Part shown: positions 28,055 through 39,000 of the stretch, piece after piece
Layout: every line of letters starts with the position of its first letter
How positions within the stretch are numbered: position 1 is the first letter of the stretch
Notes under the pieces: generated by a model
What the model was told of the DNA's origin: nothing
Databases searched by the model: none
Seen by the model: only the letters and a program-made list of their open reading frames with translations
NCBI RefSeq assembly: GCF_000298195.1
Contig: NZ_BAHC01000018.1
Location: forward strand, 1 to 64,000
Direction: 5' to 3'
DNA from: Gordonia rhizosphera NBRC 16068
Lineage (GTDB): Bacteria > Actinomycetota > Actinomycetes > Mycobacteriales > Mycobacteriaceae
Length of the DNA stretch: 64,000 bases
Position numbers and translations under genes: made by a program

Positions 28055-29208
28055 GCAGCATTATCGACACCTGGTGGGCGTCTCACGGCTCGGAGGTCGT
28101 GGGATGGCGTCGAAAGATCCATGCTCACCCGGAGTTGTCGCGCCAAGAGGTCAACACGACAGAACTCGTGATGGCGCAACTGACCGAGGCCGGACTGTAT
28201 CCCCGGCGTCTGCCGCTCGGTACGGGTGTGGTGTGCGATCTCGGTCCGACCGGTCGGCCGCGGATCGCGCTGCGTGCCGACATGGACGCGCTGCCCATCA
28301 CCGAGCACACTGGTCTGCTCTACAGCTCGACGGTCGAGGGCGTATCCCACGCCTGCGGCCATGACGCCCACACCGCGATCCTGATTGGCGTGGCCCGACT
28401 GCTCGCCGGCGTCGACGAACTGCCCGTCGGGGTCCGGCTGATCTTCCAGCCGGCCGAGGAGGTCATGCCGGGCGGTGCCCTCGACGCGGTCGCGGCCGGC
28501 GTGATGAACGGCGTCAGCAGGATCTTCGCCCTGCACTGCGACCCGAAACTGCCGGTCGGCTCGGTCGGCCTGCGCGCCGGTCCGCTGACGTCGGCCGCCG
28601 ATCACATCGACCTGCAGCTGCACTCGGCCGGCGGACACACATCGCGTCCACATCTGACCGGGGATCTCGTCTACGCAATGGGCACCGTCATCACCGGGCT
28701 GCCCGGCATCCTGTCGCGGCGGGTGGACCCGCGCTCGGGGACGATCATGGTGTGGGGCGCCGCACACGCCGGCAGCGCCGCCAACGCGATCCCTCAGGAA
28801 GGGCGGCTGCTGGGCACGGTGCGGACCGGTGACCACGGGAGCTGGGCCGAACTCGAACCGCTCGTGCGCAGCATGATCGGTGAACTGCTGGCCCCGCTCG
28901 GCGTGCGCTACGACCTGTCCTACTTTCGCGGTGTCCCCCCGGTCGTCAACGACGACCAGGCGATCTCGATGATGCGCGCCGCCGTCGCCGCGATCGGCCC
29001 GAGCGCCGTCGCCGACACCCCGCAGTCACCCGGCGGCGAGGACTTCTCCTGGTACCTCGAACACGTGCCGGGAGCCATGGGCCGACTGGGGGTCTGGGAC
29101 GGGATCGGACCGCAGGTCGACCTGCATCAGCCGAACTTCGTGCTCGACGAGCGCTCCCTCGAGATCGGCGTGCGCACCCTCGCCGGCATCGTGCTCAACG
29201 GCATCTGA
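28051..29208 (+). CDS. M20-family amidohydrolase (AmiA-like)
   Basis: This 385-residue peptidase M20D/aminoacylase-type metal hydrolase carries HACGHDAHT and [10 protein letters not shown] (metal and catalytic Glu) and FALHCDPK. The C-terminal [18 protein letters not shown] carries the remaining metal His region. The GTG start at 28051 overlaps the upstream stop (GTGA); the longer frame upstream is a shadow of the hydratase gene. It corresponds by position to Rv3305c/Rv3306c (amiA1/amiB1), of which only one is present here. Likely substrates are N-acyl amino acids or similar amides. Confidence 0.9.
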   Translation: MSSIIDTWWASHGSEVVGWRRKIHAHPELSRQEVNTTELVMAQLTEAGLYPRRLPLGTGVVCDLGPTGRPRIALRADMDALPITEHTGLLYSSTVEGVSHACGHDAHTAILIGVARLLAGVDELPVGVRLIFQPAEEVMPGGALDAVAAGVMNGVSRIFALHCDPKLPVGSVGLRAGPLTSAADHIDLQLHSAGGHTSRPHLTGDLVYAMGTVITGLPGILSRRVDPRSGTIMVWGAAHAGSAANAIPQEGRLLGTVRTGDHGSWAELEPLVRSMIGELLAPLGVRYDLSYFRGVPPVVNDDQAISMMRAAVAAIGPSAVADTPQSPGGEDFSWYLEHVPGAMGRLGVWDGIGPQVDLHQPNFVLDERSLEIGVRTLAGIVLNGI

Positions 29209-29238
29209 GCACCGGCATCAGAGCACCCGGGTCGCGTA

Positions 29239-29721
29239 CTAGGCCTCGCCGGGACCCGGGCCGGGACCGACGTTGCGCGATTCGCGCAGACGCAGGTCCT
29301 GGACGTAGTCCGACGGTGCTCCGGCGATCTCCGCGGCCTCGGCCATGACACCGAGGTAGCGGGCCGAGGGGAGACCGCCTTCGTAGGCATCGAGCACATA
29401 GAGCCAGGCCAACACCGGCCCGTCGGCCGTCTCGACCCGGGCGCGGACCTTGACGTGGATCCCGAGTTCGGAACCCTCCCACCGGTCGAGGTTCTCCTCG
29501 TCCTCGGTCGGCACGTCGTAGAGCACGACGAACACCTTGGCGTCGGGATCGTCGCGATCCTCGGTGACCGTCGCGAGTGAACCCTCCCAGCCGATGTCGC
29601 CGCCGCCGAAGGTCAGGCGCCATCCGCGCAACCACCCGGTCCCCGCCATCGGGGAGTGCGGCGCACGTTCGGCCATCTGCTCGGGATGCATGTTGGAACC
29701 GTAGGCGGCGTATATCGGCAC
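29239..29721 (-). CDS. Gamma-glutamylcyclotransferase-like protein (Rv3304-like)
   Basis: This 160-residue protein starts PIYAAYGSNMHPEQM, the YGSN substrate-loop motif of the GGCT/AIG2 fold. It continues with WRLTFGG and a conserved acidic Glu region WEGSELGIHVKV. The GTG start at 29721 puts the motif at residue 6 as usual; the frame opens earlier without homology. It is convergent with the amidohydrolase gene and matches Rv3304 by position and length. Enzymatic activity is not proven for the actinobacterial group. Confidence 0.83.
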   Translation of the reverse strand: MPIYAAYGSNMHPEQMAERAPHSPMAGTGWLRGWRLTFGGGDIGWEGSLATVTEDRDDPDAKVFVVLYDVPTEDEENLDRWEGSELGIHVKVRARVETADGPVLAWLYVLDAYEGGLPSARYLGVMAEAAEIAGAPSDYVQDLRLRESRNVGPGPGPGEA

Positions 29722-29852
29722 GGGCGAAAGCCTAGATGCTCGGCGCGCAGGGCGAAAGCGGGACACCGACGTCGGTGCATCCGACCACAGGCCGGGAGAC
29801 TAGGTTGTAGGGCGAGAGATGCCCGTGGCCGCAGGTGACGAAGGGACTGACA

Positions 29853-31256
29853 GTGACCAAGATCGTGATCATCGGCGGCGGACCCGCAGGATATGAGGCG
29901 GCCCTGGTTGCCGCGGCCTACGGCGCCGACATCACGCTGATCGATTCCGACGGCATCGGCGGTGCCTGCGTGTTGTGGGACTGCGTGCCGTCCAAGTCCT
30001 TCATCGCGTCGACAGGGGTACGCACCGATGTCCGTCGCGCGGTCGATCTCGGCATCAACCTCCGCAGCGACGACGCGATGGTCACGCTGCCGCAGATCCA
30101 CCAGCGGGTCCGGGATCTGGCCTTCGCCCAGTCCGCCGACATCCGGTCCCGGTTGATCAGCGAGGGGGTGACCCTGGTGTCCGGCACGGCCACACTCGAC
30201 GCCCGTCAGGTCGGCGTCGGCACGCACGGGGTGAACGCCACGCTGGCCGACGGCTCCACACAGCGCTACGACGGCGACGTCGTCCTCATCGCCACGGGCG
30301 CGACACCACGTATCCTGCCCGACGCTCAACCCGACGGCGAACGCATCCTCACCTGGCGCGACCTCTACGACCTCGATGAACTCCCCGAACACCTCATTGT
30401 CGTCGGCTCCGGCGTCACCGGTGCCGAGTTCGTGCACGCCTACACCGAGCTCGGCGTCAGGGTGACACTGGTGTCCAGTCGTGATCGCGTGCTGCCCCAC
30501 GAGGACGAGGATGCCGCCCTCGTGCTGGAGGACGCGCTGGCCGAACGCGGTGTCGAACTGATCAAACACGCCCGGGCCGACAAGGTGGAGCGGCACGGGG
30601 ATTCGGTGACCGCGCATCTCGCCGACGGTCGCACGGTGACCGGATCGCATGTGCTGATGACGGTGGGTTCGGTCCCCAACACACCCGACCTCGGACTCGA
30701 ACAGGCCGGGGTCGAGGTCGACCGGGGCGGGTACATCACCGTCGACCGCGTCTCGCGGACGTCGGTGCCGGGGATCTACGCGGCCGGCGACTGTACCGGA
30801 CTGCTGCCACTCGCCTCGGTCGCCGCCATGCAGGGACGGATCGCGATGTACCACTCCCTGGGCGAGGGCGTCACCCCGCTCAAGTTGAAAACCGTTGCGT
30901 CGGCGATCTTCACCCGGCCTGAGATCGCCACCGTGGGTGTGTCGCAGCGGGCGATCGACGCGGGTGAATACCCGGCGCGGACGGTCATGCTGCCGTTGGC
31001 GACGAATCCGCGCGCCAAGATGAGCGGGCTACGCCGCGGTTTCGTCAAGATCTTCTGTCGCCCCGCGACCGGTGTCGTCATCGGCGGGGTGGTCGTGGCG
31101 CCGACCGCCTCGGAGCTGATCCTCCCGATCGCCCTGGCGGTGCAGAACAAGCTGACGGTGTCCGACCTTGCCGCGACGTTCTCGGTCTACCCGTCACTGT
31201 CCGGATCGGTCACCGAGGCGGCGCGTCAGCTGGTCCGCCACGACGACCTGGACTGA
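29853..31256 (+). CDS. lpdA: NAD(P)H quinone dehydrogenase of the flavoprotein disulfide reductase family (LpdA)
   Basis: This 467-residue FAD enzyme matches Rv3303c (LpdA) throughout. The FAD-binding start is KIVIIGGGPAGYEA, the NAD(P)H site is IVVGSGVTGAEF, and the second FAD motif is GIYAAGDCTGLLPLASVAAMQGR. Unlike Mtb LpdA as I remember it (one Cys), this protein has C39-VLWD-C44, the CX4C spacing of true lipoamide dehydrogenases. The C-terminal catalytic His is still missing (VYPSLSGSVTE). GTG at 29853 is preferred over GTG 29835 because AAGGGA lies at the right distance. Confidence 0.92.
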   Translation: MTKIVIIGGGPAGYEAALVAAAYGADITLIDSDGIGGACVLWDCVPSKSFIASTGVRTDVRRAVDLGINLRSDDAMVTLPQIHQRVRDLAFAQSADIRSRLISEGVTLVSGTATLDARQVGVGTHGVNATLADGSTQRYDGDVVLIATGATPRILPDAQPDGERILTWRDLYDLDELPEHLIVVGSGVTGAEFVHAYTELGVRVTLVSSRDRVLPHEDEDAALVLEDALAERGVELIKHARADKVERHGDSVTAHLADGRTVTGSHVLMTVGSVPNTPDLGLEQAGVEVDRGGYITVDRVSRTSVPGIYAAGDCTGLLPLASVAAMQGRIAMYHSLGEGVTPLKLKTVASAIFTRPEIATVGVSQRAIDAGEYPARTVMLPLATNPRAKMSGLRRGFVKIFCRPATGVVIGGVVVAPTASELILPIALAVQNKLTVSDLAATFSVYPSLSGSVTEAARQLVRHDDLD

Positions 31257-31273
31257 CCGCCGGTGGTCGCGGG

Positions 31274-32782
31274 TCAGGCCAGGTCGAGGCTGTGGTCGAC
31301 CGCCCGCGTCCACCCGGCGTAGAGTCCCGCACGCTTCTCGGCCGACATGTGCGGCGTCCAGCGCTTGTCCTCGGCCCAGTTCGCACGGATCTCGTCCTCG
31401 GACTCCCAGTAGCCGACGGCGAGGCCGGCCGCGTACGCCGCACCGAGGGCCGTGGTCTCGCTGACGACCGGGCGCACCACCGGGACGTCGAGGACGTCGG
31501 CCTGGAACTGCATGAGCAACTCGTTGACGACCATGCCGCCGTCGACCTTCAGCGTCGACAGCGCGACACCGGAATCGGCCTGCATCGCCTCGATGACCTC
31601 GCGGGTCTGGAATGCGGTCGCCTCCAGGGCGGCCCGCGCCAGGTGTCCCTTGTTGACGAAGCGGGTCAGACCGACGATGACGCCGCGGGCATCCGGCCGC
31701 CAGCGCGGGGCGAACAACCCCGAGAACGCCGGCACGAAGTACGCTCCGCCGTTGTCCTCCACCGTCTTCGCCAGGGCCTCGACCTCGGCCGTATGCGTGA
31801 AGAGTCCCAGGTTGTCGCGCAGCCAGTGGATCAACGACCCGGTCACCGCGATCGAGCCCTCCAGTGCATAGCGTGCGGGTTGCTCGCCGATGCGGTAGCA
31901 GACGGTGGTCAACAGGCCGTGATCGCTGAACACCGGCGACGTTCCGGTGTTGAGCAGCAGGAAGTTGCCTGTGCCGTACGTGTTCTTGGCCTCGCCGGGA
32001 TCCAGGCAGGCCTGACCGAAGGTGGCCGCCTGTTGATCGCCCAGGATGCCGCCGAGCGGCACCCCGGGCAACGAGCCGTGTTCGCGCAGCCGTCCGTAGA
32101 TCTCCGACGAACTGCGGATCTGCGGCAACAACGCGGTCGGGACACCCATCTCGGCGCAGATCTCCTCGTCCCACTCCAGGGTGCGCAGATCCATCAGCAT
32201 CGTGCGGGACGCGTTGGTGACGTCGGTGACGTGCAGGCCGCCGTCGCGGCCGCCGGTCATATTCCACACCAGCCAGGAATCCATTGTGCCGAAACAGAGT
32301 TCACCGGCCTCGGCGCGTCGTCGGGCGCCGTCGACGTGATCGAGCAGCCAGCGGACCTTGGGCCCGGCGAAATAGGTCGACAGCGGCAGACCGGTCCGGT
32401 CCCGGTAACGGTCGGTGCCCGCGGAGCCGGCGAGTTCGGCACATAGGTCATTGGTCCGGGTGTCCTGCCAGACGATCGCGGGATGGATCGGCTCTCCCGT
32501 CTCACGATCCCAGATGAGAGTTGTCTCACGTTGGTTGGTGATTCCGCAGGCGGCGATGTCGTTGTGGGTCAGATCCGCGGAGGCCAGCGCGGCCGCCACC
32601 ACACGCCGCGTGTTGCGCCAGATCTCGGCGGCGTCGTGTTCCACCCAGCCTGCCTGCGGAAACAGTTGCCGATGCTCGAGTTGCTCGGAGCTGCGGACCC
32701 GTCCCCGGCGGTCGAAGATCATCGCCCGTGTCGACGTGGTGCCCTGGTCGATGGCTGCGACGTATGTGTTTGCGCTACCCAC
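31274..32782 (-). CDS. glpK: Glycerol kinase
   Basis: This 502-residue FGGY-family kinase converts glycerol to glycerol-3-phosphate. It starts with the phosphate loop [27 protein letters not shown], the FGGY signature in the [14 protein letters not shown] region, and [20 protein letters not shown] are present. It is divergent from glpD across only 54 bases, so both probably share a control region for glycerol use. Confidence 0.95.
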   Translation of the reverse strand: MGSANTYVAAIDQGTTSTRAMIFDRRGRVRSSEQLEHRQLFPQAGWVEHDAAEIWRNTRRVVAAALASADLTHNDIAACGITNQRETTLIWDRETGEPIHPAIVWQDTRTNDLCAELAGSAGTDRYRDRTGLPLSTYFAGPKVRWLLDHVDGARRRAEAGELCFGTMDSWLVWNMTGGRDGGLHVTDVTNASRTMLMDLRTLEWDEEICAEMGVPTALLPQIRSSSEIYGRLREHGSLPGVPLGGILGDQQAATFGQACLDPGEAKNTYGTGNFLLLNTGTSPVFSDHGLLTTVCYRIGEQPARYALEGSIAVTGSLIHWLRDNLGLFTHTAEVEALAKTVEDNGGAYFVPAFSGLFAPRWRPDARGVIVGLTRFVNKGHLARAALEATAFQTREVIEAMQADSGVALSTLKVDGGMVVNELLMQFQADVLDVPVVRPVVSETTALGAAYAAGLAVGYWESEDEIRANWAEDKRWTPHMSAEKRAGLYAGWTRAVDHSLDLA

Positions 32783-32836
32783 GCCGCCCAGTGTCGCACG
32801 CGGTGGGGTCGGAGAAGATCAATTAGGCTGACAGGC

Positions 32837-34579
32837 ATGAACACCGAGTTCAACCCGGACCGCCCGGCGGACATGGGCCCGCTCTACCGGGCCGAGTCGT
32901 GGCGGCGGTTGGGGAGTGAACAATTCGACATCGTCGTGATCGGTGGCGGCGTCGTCGGTGTCGGTGCCGCGCTCGATGCGGCGACCCGGGGACTGCGGGT
33001 GGCACTGGTCGAGGCCCGCGACATCGCCTCGGGTACCTCGAGCCGGTCGTCGAAGATGTTCCACGGTGGACTCCGGTATCTCGAGCAGCTCGAATTCGGG
33101 CTGGTGCGTGAGGCGTTGCGAGAGCGGGAACTGTCGCTGCGGCTGCTCGCCCCGCACCTCGTCAAACCCCTGCCCTTCCTGTATCCGTTGACCAAGAGAG
33201 TCTGGGAGCGTCCGTATGTGGCCGCCGGACTGTTTCTCTACGACCGCATGGGTGGCGCGAAATCCGTTCCGGGGCAACATCATGTCACCAGGTCGGGGGC
33301 GTTGCGGGTGGCGCCGGCGCTCAAACGGAACTCGCTGATCGGCGGGATCCGCTACCACGACACCGTCGTCGACGACGCCCGACACAGCCTCACCGTCGCC
33401 CGGACCGCTGCGAATTACGGTGCGGTGATCCGGACCTCGACACAGGTGGTGGGCTTCATCAAGGAGTCCGACCGCGTCCTCGGTGTGCGCGTGCGCGATT
33501 CGGAGAACGGCGAGACCGCCGAGGTGCGCGCCCACTGCGTGATCAACGCCGCCGGGGTCTGGACTGACGAGGTACAGGCGTTGTCGAAACAGCGGGGACA
33601 CTTCCGGGTTCGGGCGTCGAAGGGTGTCCACATCGTGGTGCCCCGCGACCGTATCGTCAGCGAGACCGCGATCATCCTGCGCACCGCCAATTCGGTGCTG
33701 TTCGTGATCCCCTGGGAGACACACTGGATCATCGGCACGACCGACACCGACTGGAATCTCGACCTCGCCCACCCGGCGGCCACCCGCGCCGACATCGACT
33801 ACATCCTGGAACGCGTCAACGAGGTCCTGGTGACCAAGCTGACCCACGACGACATCGAGGGCGTCTATGCGGGGCTGCGGCCACTGCTCGCCGGTGAGGA
33901 CGACGAGACCTCGAAACTGTCCCGTGAACACGCGGTGGCAACCGTCGCGCCGGGCCTGGTGTCGATCGCGGGCGGGAAGTACACGACCTACCGGGTGATG
34001 GCCGCCGACGCCGTGGACGCCTGCACCGACTTCATCCCGACCCGGGTGGCGTCCTCGATCACCGAACGAGTACCGCTCCTCGGTGCGGACGGCTACTTCG
34101 CCCTCATCAACCAGTGCGAGCATCTCGGCCAGCGATACGGGTTGCACCCGTACCGGATTCGGCGTCTTCTCAATCGATACGGTTCGCTGATCGGCGACGT
34201 GCTCTACTACGCGGAGGCTGACCCGTCGCTGCTGCGACCGTTGGCCGCGGCCCCGCAATACCTGCGTGTCGAGGTGGTCTATGCCGCAATCGACGAGGCC
34301 GCACTGCATCTCGAGGACGTCCTCGCGCGGCGGACCCGCATCGCCATCGAGTATCCGCATCGGGGTGTCGACTGTGCGGGCGAGGTCGCCGACCTGTTGG
34401 CCCCTATCCTGAACTGGACCGATGAACAGACGGCCTTCGAGGTGGCGACCTACATCGCACGCGTCGAGGCCGAGATCGCCTCGCAACAGCAACCCGATGA
34501 CGACTCGGCCGATGCGCTACGCGCCGCGGCGCCCGAGGCGCGGCCGGAGATACTCGAACCCGTGCCGGTACCGGACTGA
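32837..34579 (+). CDS. glpD: Glycerol-3-phosphate dehydrogenase (FAD)
   Basis: This 580-residue FAD-dependent enzyme oxidises glycerol-3-phosphate to dihydroxyacetone phosphate and feeds electrons to the quinone pool. FAD-binding motif VVIGGGVVGVGAALDAATRG is near residue 30. SSRSSKMFHGGLRYLE and the C-terminal GGKYTTYRVMA are typical GlpD segments. It corresponds to Rv3302c (glpD2). The ATG at 32837 follows ACAGGC; the longer upstream frame overlaps the glpK promoter and is not used. Confidence 0.94.
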   Translation: MNTEFNPDRPADMGPLYRAESWRRLGSEQFDIVVIGGGVVGVGAALDAATRGLRVALVEARDIASGTSSRSSKMFHGGLRYLEQLEFGLVREALRERELSLRLLAPHLVKPLPFLYPLTKRVWERPYVAAGLFLYDRMGGAKSVPGQHHVTRSGALRVAPALKRNSLIGGIRYHDTVVDDARHSLTVARTAANYGAVIRTSTQVVGFIKESDRVLGVRVRDSENGETAEVRAHCVINAAGVWTDEVQALSKQRGHFRVRASKGVHIVVPRDRIVSETAIILRTANSVLFVIPWETHWIIGTTDTDWNLDLAHPAATRADIDYILERVNEVLVTKLTHDDIEGVYAGLRPLLAGEDDETSKLSREHAVATVAPGLVSIAGGKYTTYRVMAADAVDACTDFIPTRVASSITERVPLLGADGYFALINQCEHLGQRYGLHPYRIRRLLNRYGSLIGDVLYYAEADPSLLRPLAAAPQYLRVEVVYAAIDEAALHLEDVLARRTRIAIEYPHRGVDCAGEVADLLAPILNWTDEQTAFEVATYIARVEAEIASQQQPDDDSADALRAAAPEARPEILEPVPVPD

Positions 34580-34627
34580 TCATGCGCCAACGTGAATTGA
34601 CGATGGTAGATCGTGTAAGCCGGGACC

Positions 34628-34647
34628 TTGGGCTCTTGTGGTCCTAA
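34628..34647 (+). promoter_or_regulatory. Weak DosR-box-like palindrome
   Basis: TTGGGCTCTTGTGGTCCTAA matches 13 of 20 positions of the DosR consensus TTSGGGACTWWAGTCCCSAA (from memory). It lies about 42 bases upstream of the PPOX gene. PPOX-like Rv3129 belongs to the DosR regulon, which makes the site worth noting, but the match is poor. Confidence 0.25.
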
Positions 34648-34688
34648 CCTCGTCAGAAGAAGAATGATAATCGGCAGAAGGACGGATC

Positions 34689-35111
34689 ATGGTCGACAAC
34701 GTGGTGCAGGAACTCACCAGCGATGAGTCCTGGAAACTTCTCGCAACCGTCGAACTCGGGCGAATCGCCCTGAGCGTCGGCGGACAGCCAGATGTGTTTC
34801 CGGTCAACTACTACGCCGGCGACGGAAAGGTCCTCTTCCGTACGGGGGAGGGCACGAAGCTCTCCGAACTCGCGGTCAACGAACGAGTGGCCTTCGAGGC
34901 CGACGAGCACACCGACGCGGGCGGGTGGAGCGTCGTGGTGAAGGGGTCTGCGCGCGTGTTGGTTTCGACTGGTGAGATCGCCGCCGCCGACGAGTTGCCC
35001 TTACGACCGTGGATTCCCACGATCAAGTACAACTACGTCGAGATCTCGGTTGACGAGATCACCGGACGGCGTTTCCAGTTCGGCCCAGAGCCGGAACGGT
35101 ACCCGGTCTGA
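34689..35111 (+). CDS. Pyridoxamine 5'-phosphate oxidase-fold flavin-binding protein
   Basis: This 140-residue split-barrel protein has ELGRIALSVGGQPDVFPVNYY followed by VLFRTGEGTKLSEL, the pattern of small actinobacterial PPOX-like proteins that bind FMN or F420. Several homologues in M. tuberculosis are of unknown substrate, some tied to hypoxia. A weak DosR-like palindrome lies upstream. No neighbour clearly shares its function. Confidence 0.82.
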   Translation: MVDNVVQELTSDESWKLLATVELGRIALSVGGQPDVFPVNYYAGDGKVLFRTGEGTKLSELAVNERVAFEADEHTDAGGWSVVVKGSARVLVSTGEIAAADELPLRPWIPTIKYNYVEISVDEITGRRFQFGPEPERYPV

Positions 35112-35154
35112 TCGGGGGCGGGTATCGCATCGGTGCCCTGCCACGTGTTCGACT

Positions 35155-35952
35155 TCAGGTCTGGCAAACCGGACAGAAGTAGACGACGCGATCGCCGCCG
35201 ATCGAGTTGAGTTCGCCTCGCTCGATCGGCGTTTGGCATCTGCGGCACGGTTGCCCTCGCCGTCCGTACACCCACAGACGCGCATTCGGCGCCGTGTTGC
35301 CGGTGGTCGTTCGCGCCGTACGAAGGCGATTCGCCCACAGCAGTCGGCGGCTGAGATCGACGGTGGCGGGCACGTCGACCGCGGCCACCGGACGGGTCGG
35401 CAGCATCCCCCCCAGAAAACAGATCTCGCTGCGATACACGTTGCCGATCCCGGCCAGCAGTCGTTGATCGAGGAGCGCGGTGCCGATGGGTTGATCGGGG
35501 AGCGACTCGAGTCGGTGTGCCGCTTCGGCCGGATCCCAGTCGTCGGCAAGTAGATCCGGACCCAGATACTCGAGTGCTGCATCCGGGTCGGTGAGCAGTT
35601 CGAGGATGCCGAGGTCGAATCCGACGGCCTCGTGTTCGTCTGTGCGCAGCACGACCCGCGCCTGATGCGCGGGCCGCCGCCAACGGCGGCCGATCGGTCC
35701 GATAACCCAGGCACCCTCCATCTTCAGATGTGAGTGGATGCTCACCGCACTGTCCGCCGCACGAGCGTCGTCGGGACCCTCCACGTCGATGAACAGGTGC
35801 TTGCCGCGGGAGCGGACCGTGCTGACGCGTCGACCGGTGAGGTCGACGGTGGCCAGACGTGGTACCCGGAAATCGGTGTGCCGCAACCGGCGTCCCGCCA
35901 GCGCGACGCGCAGTCGCGCCGCTGTGGCGAAGACCGTGTCACCCTCGGGCAT
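35155..35952 (-). CDS. nei: Fpg/Nei-family DNA glycosylase (endonuclease VIII-like)
   Basis: This 265-residue glycosylase/AP lyase repairs oxidised bases. It starts MPEGDTVFATA with the catalytic Pro2 and Glu3. The helix-two-turn-helix lies around LLDQRLLAGIGNVYRSEICFL. The C-terminal zinc finger is CRRCQTPIERG...YFCPVC. MPEGDTVF is typical for Nei rather than Fpg (MPELPEV). It is next to lhr, as Rv3297-Rv3296 in M. tuberculosis. The start is 63 bases downstream of the lhr stop on the same strand. Confidence 0.93.
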   Translation of the reverse strand: MPEGDTVFATAARLRVALAGRRLRHTDFRVPRLATVDLTGRRVSTVRSRGKHLFIDVEGPDDARAADSAVSIHSHLKMEGAWVIGPIGRRWRRPAHQARVVLRTDEHEAVGFDLGILELLTDPDAALEYLGPDLLADDWDPAEAAHRLESLPDQPIGTALLDQRLLAGIGNVYRSEICFLGGMLPTRPVAAVDVPATVDLSRRLLWANRLRTARTTTGNTAPNARLWVYGRRGQPCRRCQTPIERGELNSIGGDRVVYFCPVCQT

Positions 35953-36015
35953 GTGTCCGCCGCCCCTCGTGTCGCATCGTGCCGGTGTTCTCGAATCCGC
36001 TGCGCCTCAGACCGT

Positions 36016-39000
36016 TTATCCGTAGCGCAATCGGATTCCCCGCGGTGTGGTCGCGAAGCCGGCATCGACGAGGAGGCCGGCGAACTCGGTGCCCAGCACC
36101 GGCCTGCCGTCGACCTGGTCGATCATCAGCCGCGAGATCCGGCCGGAGCGAACGACATCGGCCAGCGCGCCCGCCGCAACCTCGAGGGACCGGGTCGAGT
36201 CGGTAAAGGTCAGCAGTGTCTTCCCGCCCCGCTCGACGAACACCGCCAGGGTGCCGTCGACCACGACGACGAGTGCGCCCGGCTTTCGTCCCGGTCGATG
36301 CCCGCCGTCGTCGTCGATCGGGCGTGGCCACTCCAGTGTCGCCCCATACGGGTTGGCCGGATCGGTGGCGGCGAGCACGAGGGCGTCCTCGGCGGCACGG
36401 CGGTCGAGTCCGTGGCGGCGGAGGTCGTCGACCGTGGCCGTGGATGCGAATTGCGCGCCACCGAGCCCGTCGACATAGTAGCCGCGCCGGACCTGACCGC
36501 TGTCCTCGAAGACGGTGAGCGCCTTGTAGATCCGGGCGAATCCGCCGAGAACGTTCTCACTGGCCACGCTGCCGCGGGTGATCACCCCGTAGCGGGCCAG
36601 GAGCTGTTCGCACAGCGCCTGTGTCGCCACGGTGGGATCGGTCTCGGTGCGTTCGAGGAGAAACCAGCGGCCGCTCGCGGTGGGCGCGACCGAGCGTCCG
36701 GCGCCGTGCTCGGCGAGGTAGCGCGTCGACAATCGTTGGGGGCGAAGGCGTGGGGCCCGTCCCCGCGTCCGGTGCGCCGGCGTCGATCGCGACGACGACG
36801 AGATGCGGCGGGGGGTGAGCAGGGCGCGGACCGGGGCGAACGAGTCGTTGCTGATCCGTCCGGCCCAGACCAGGTCCCACAGAGCCGTTTCCACGTCGGT
36901 GGCGGGTGGAGGTTCGCCGGCGCCGTCGCCGGCAGTGTCGACCAGTTGCGGGAACCGCAGGGCGCCGCCGGGCGCCAGGATCGTGGTGAGCCGGTCGTGC
37001 AGCGGGGTGGCGTCGATGTCGTCGGGGTCGGGCAGGGTCAGCGGCGCCACGTCGATCGGGTGCAGCGCGATCCAGCCGTCCGCTCCGCCGATGGGTCCGT
37101 GTCCGGACCAGATCACCTCACCGGAACTGAGCAGTTCGTCGAGCATCGCCGGCGTGTATCCGGCGACGCGGGACGGGAGAACCAGGGATTCCCATGCCGA
37201 GGCCGGTAGCGGGTACCCGGCGAGTTGGTCGATGACGGTGGCGACCCCGTCGACTCCGCTCAATCGGTCGTCGGGGGTGACATGCTGCCACGCCGCAAGG
37301 AAGCGGGTGAGGACTTCGGTGGGTACCGGCGCGATCTCGGTGCGGCTCGCCGCCAGCGAGCCACGCCGGATCTGACCGAGTACGTCGGCGTGACACCACT
37401 GGGTGGTGTGCCGCCCGGTGTCGGATCCGTCGGGTAGCAGGTCGTCGGGCAGGAAATCGCCCTCGACGATCCGCCGGTCGGCGGCGAGCCGGACCAGCGT
37501 GTCGCGAACGACCCCGGTGGCCATGCCGAGCGCGGATGCGGCGTCGGACACGGTGAACGGGCCGTGGGTGCGGGCGTAGCGGCCCACCAGATCGCCGACC
37601 GGATCTCCGACCGGTTCCAGGTAGGCGGCCGGAATCCCGAGCGGTGCGGGTACTCCCAACCCGTCGCGGAGTCGGGCGGTGTCATCGACGGCCGCCCACA
37701 GCGGCCGACCGTTGTGTTTGACGGAGATGATCTGACCGGTGCGGTGCAGCTCGGTCAGCACATCGACGGCGGCGTCGTCGCCGCGGTAGCGCGCCGACAC
37801 GTCGGCGGTGGTGAGCGGCCCCAGCCAGCGCAGCAGGTCCACGACATCCTCATCGTCGCGGGCCTGCCGGTCCGGTGACAGCCGCTGCAGGCGGGCGGTC
37901 ACCTCGGCGATGACCGCGGGATCGAGGAGTTCACGCAGATCCACCCGCCCGAGCAGCTGCGCGAGCAGGCTGGTGTCCAGCGACAGCGCCGCGGCGCGTC
38001 GTTCGGCCAGGGGCGCGTCGTCGGCGTACATGAACGCACCCACGTAGCCGAAGAGCATGGACGCCGCGAACGGGGAGGGGCTCTCGGTCTCGGTTTCGAC
38101 CATCCGCACCCGACGCGTGCGCAGCCGCGTGAGGAGATCGGTGAGGGCGGGTAGGTCGTAGACGTCCTGCAGGCATTCGCGGACCGTCTCCAGGATGATC
38201 GGGAAGTCGGGGAATCGCGATGCGACCGAGAGCAATTGGGCGCTGCGCTGACGTTGCTGCCACAGCGGTGCGCGGCGTCCGGGATCACGACGCGGCAGCA
38301 GCAGGGCGCGCGCCGCGCATTCGCGGAACCGCGACGCGAACATCGACGAATCGGCCAGGGCGTCGGTGACGAGCTGTTCGATGTCGTCGGGGTCGATCAC
38401 GAACACCGCGGCGCCGGGTGGGTCGTCGTCGGTGTCGGGGAGCCGCACGATGATGCCGTCGTCGGATGCCGTCGTCGCACCCTCGATGCCCAACGTCGCC
38501 AGCAGCCGGGCCGAGATCGCGCTGGCCCATGGCGCATGAACTCGTAAGCCATAGGGGGAGTGCAGGATCAACCGCCAGTCGCCGAGCTCGTCGCGAAATC
38601 TCTCGACGACGAGGGTGCGGTCGGTGGGCACGTGGCCGGTCGCCTCACGCTGTTCGGAGATGAGCGCCGCCAGGTTGTCTCGGGCGAATTCGGTGAGCCC
38701 CAGACGTTCCACGTGCGCGTCGAGTTTCTCCGGATCGGTCACTGTGCCGGTGAACTTGCCGATCGCGGCTCCGAGTTCGGCGGGCCGGCCGACGGTGTCG
38801 CCGATCCAGAACGGTAGGCGGCCGGGCTGGCCGGGTGCGGGGGAGACGAGGACCCGGTCGTGGGTGATGTCCTCGATCCGCCAGCTGGTCGCGCCGAGCG
38901 CGAACACGTCGCCGATCCGCGACTCGTAGACCATTTCCTCGTCGAGTTCGCCTACGCGGGTGGATTTTTCGCCCCGACCACGGCCCGTCCCGACCATGAA

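Noticed and set aside
32820-32845. Possible iron box (TTAGGCTGACAGG) before glpD
   Set aside because: Only the left half-site matches; the right half has no CTAACC-like sequence.
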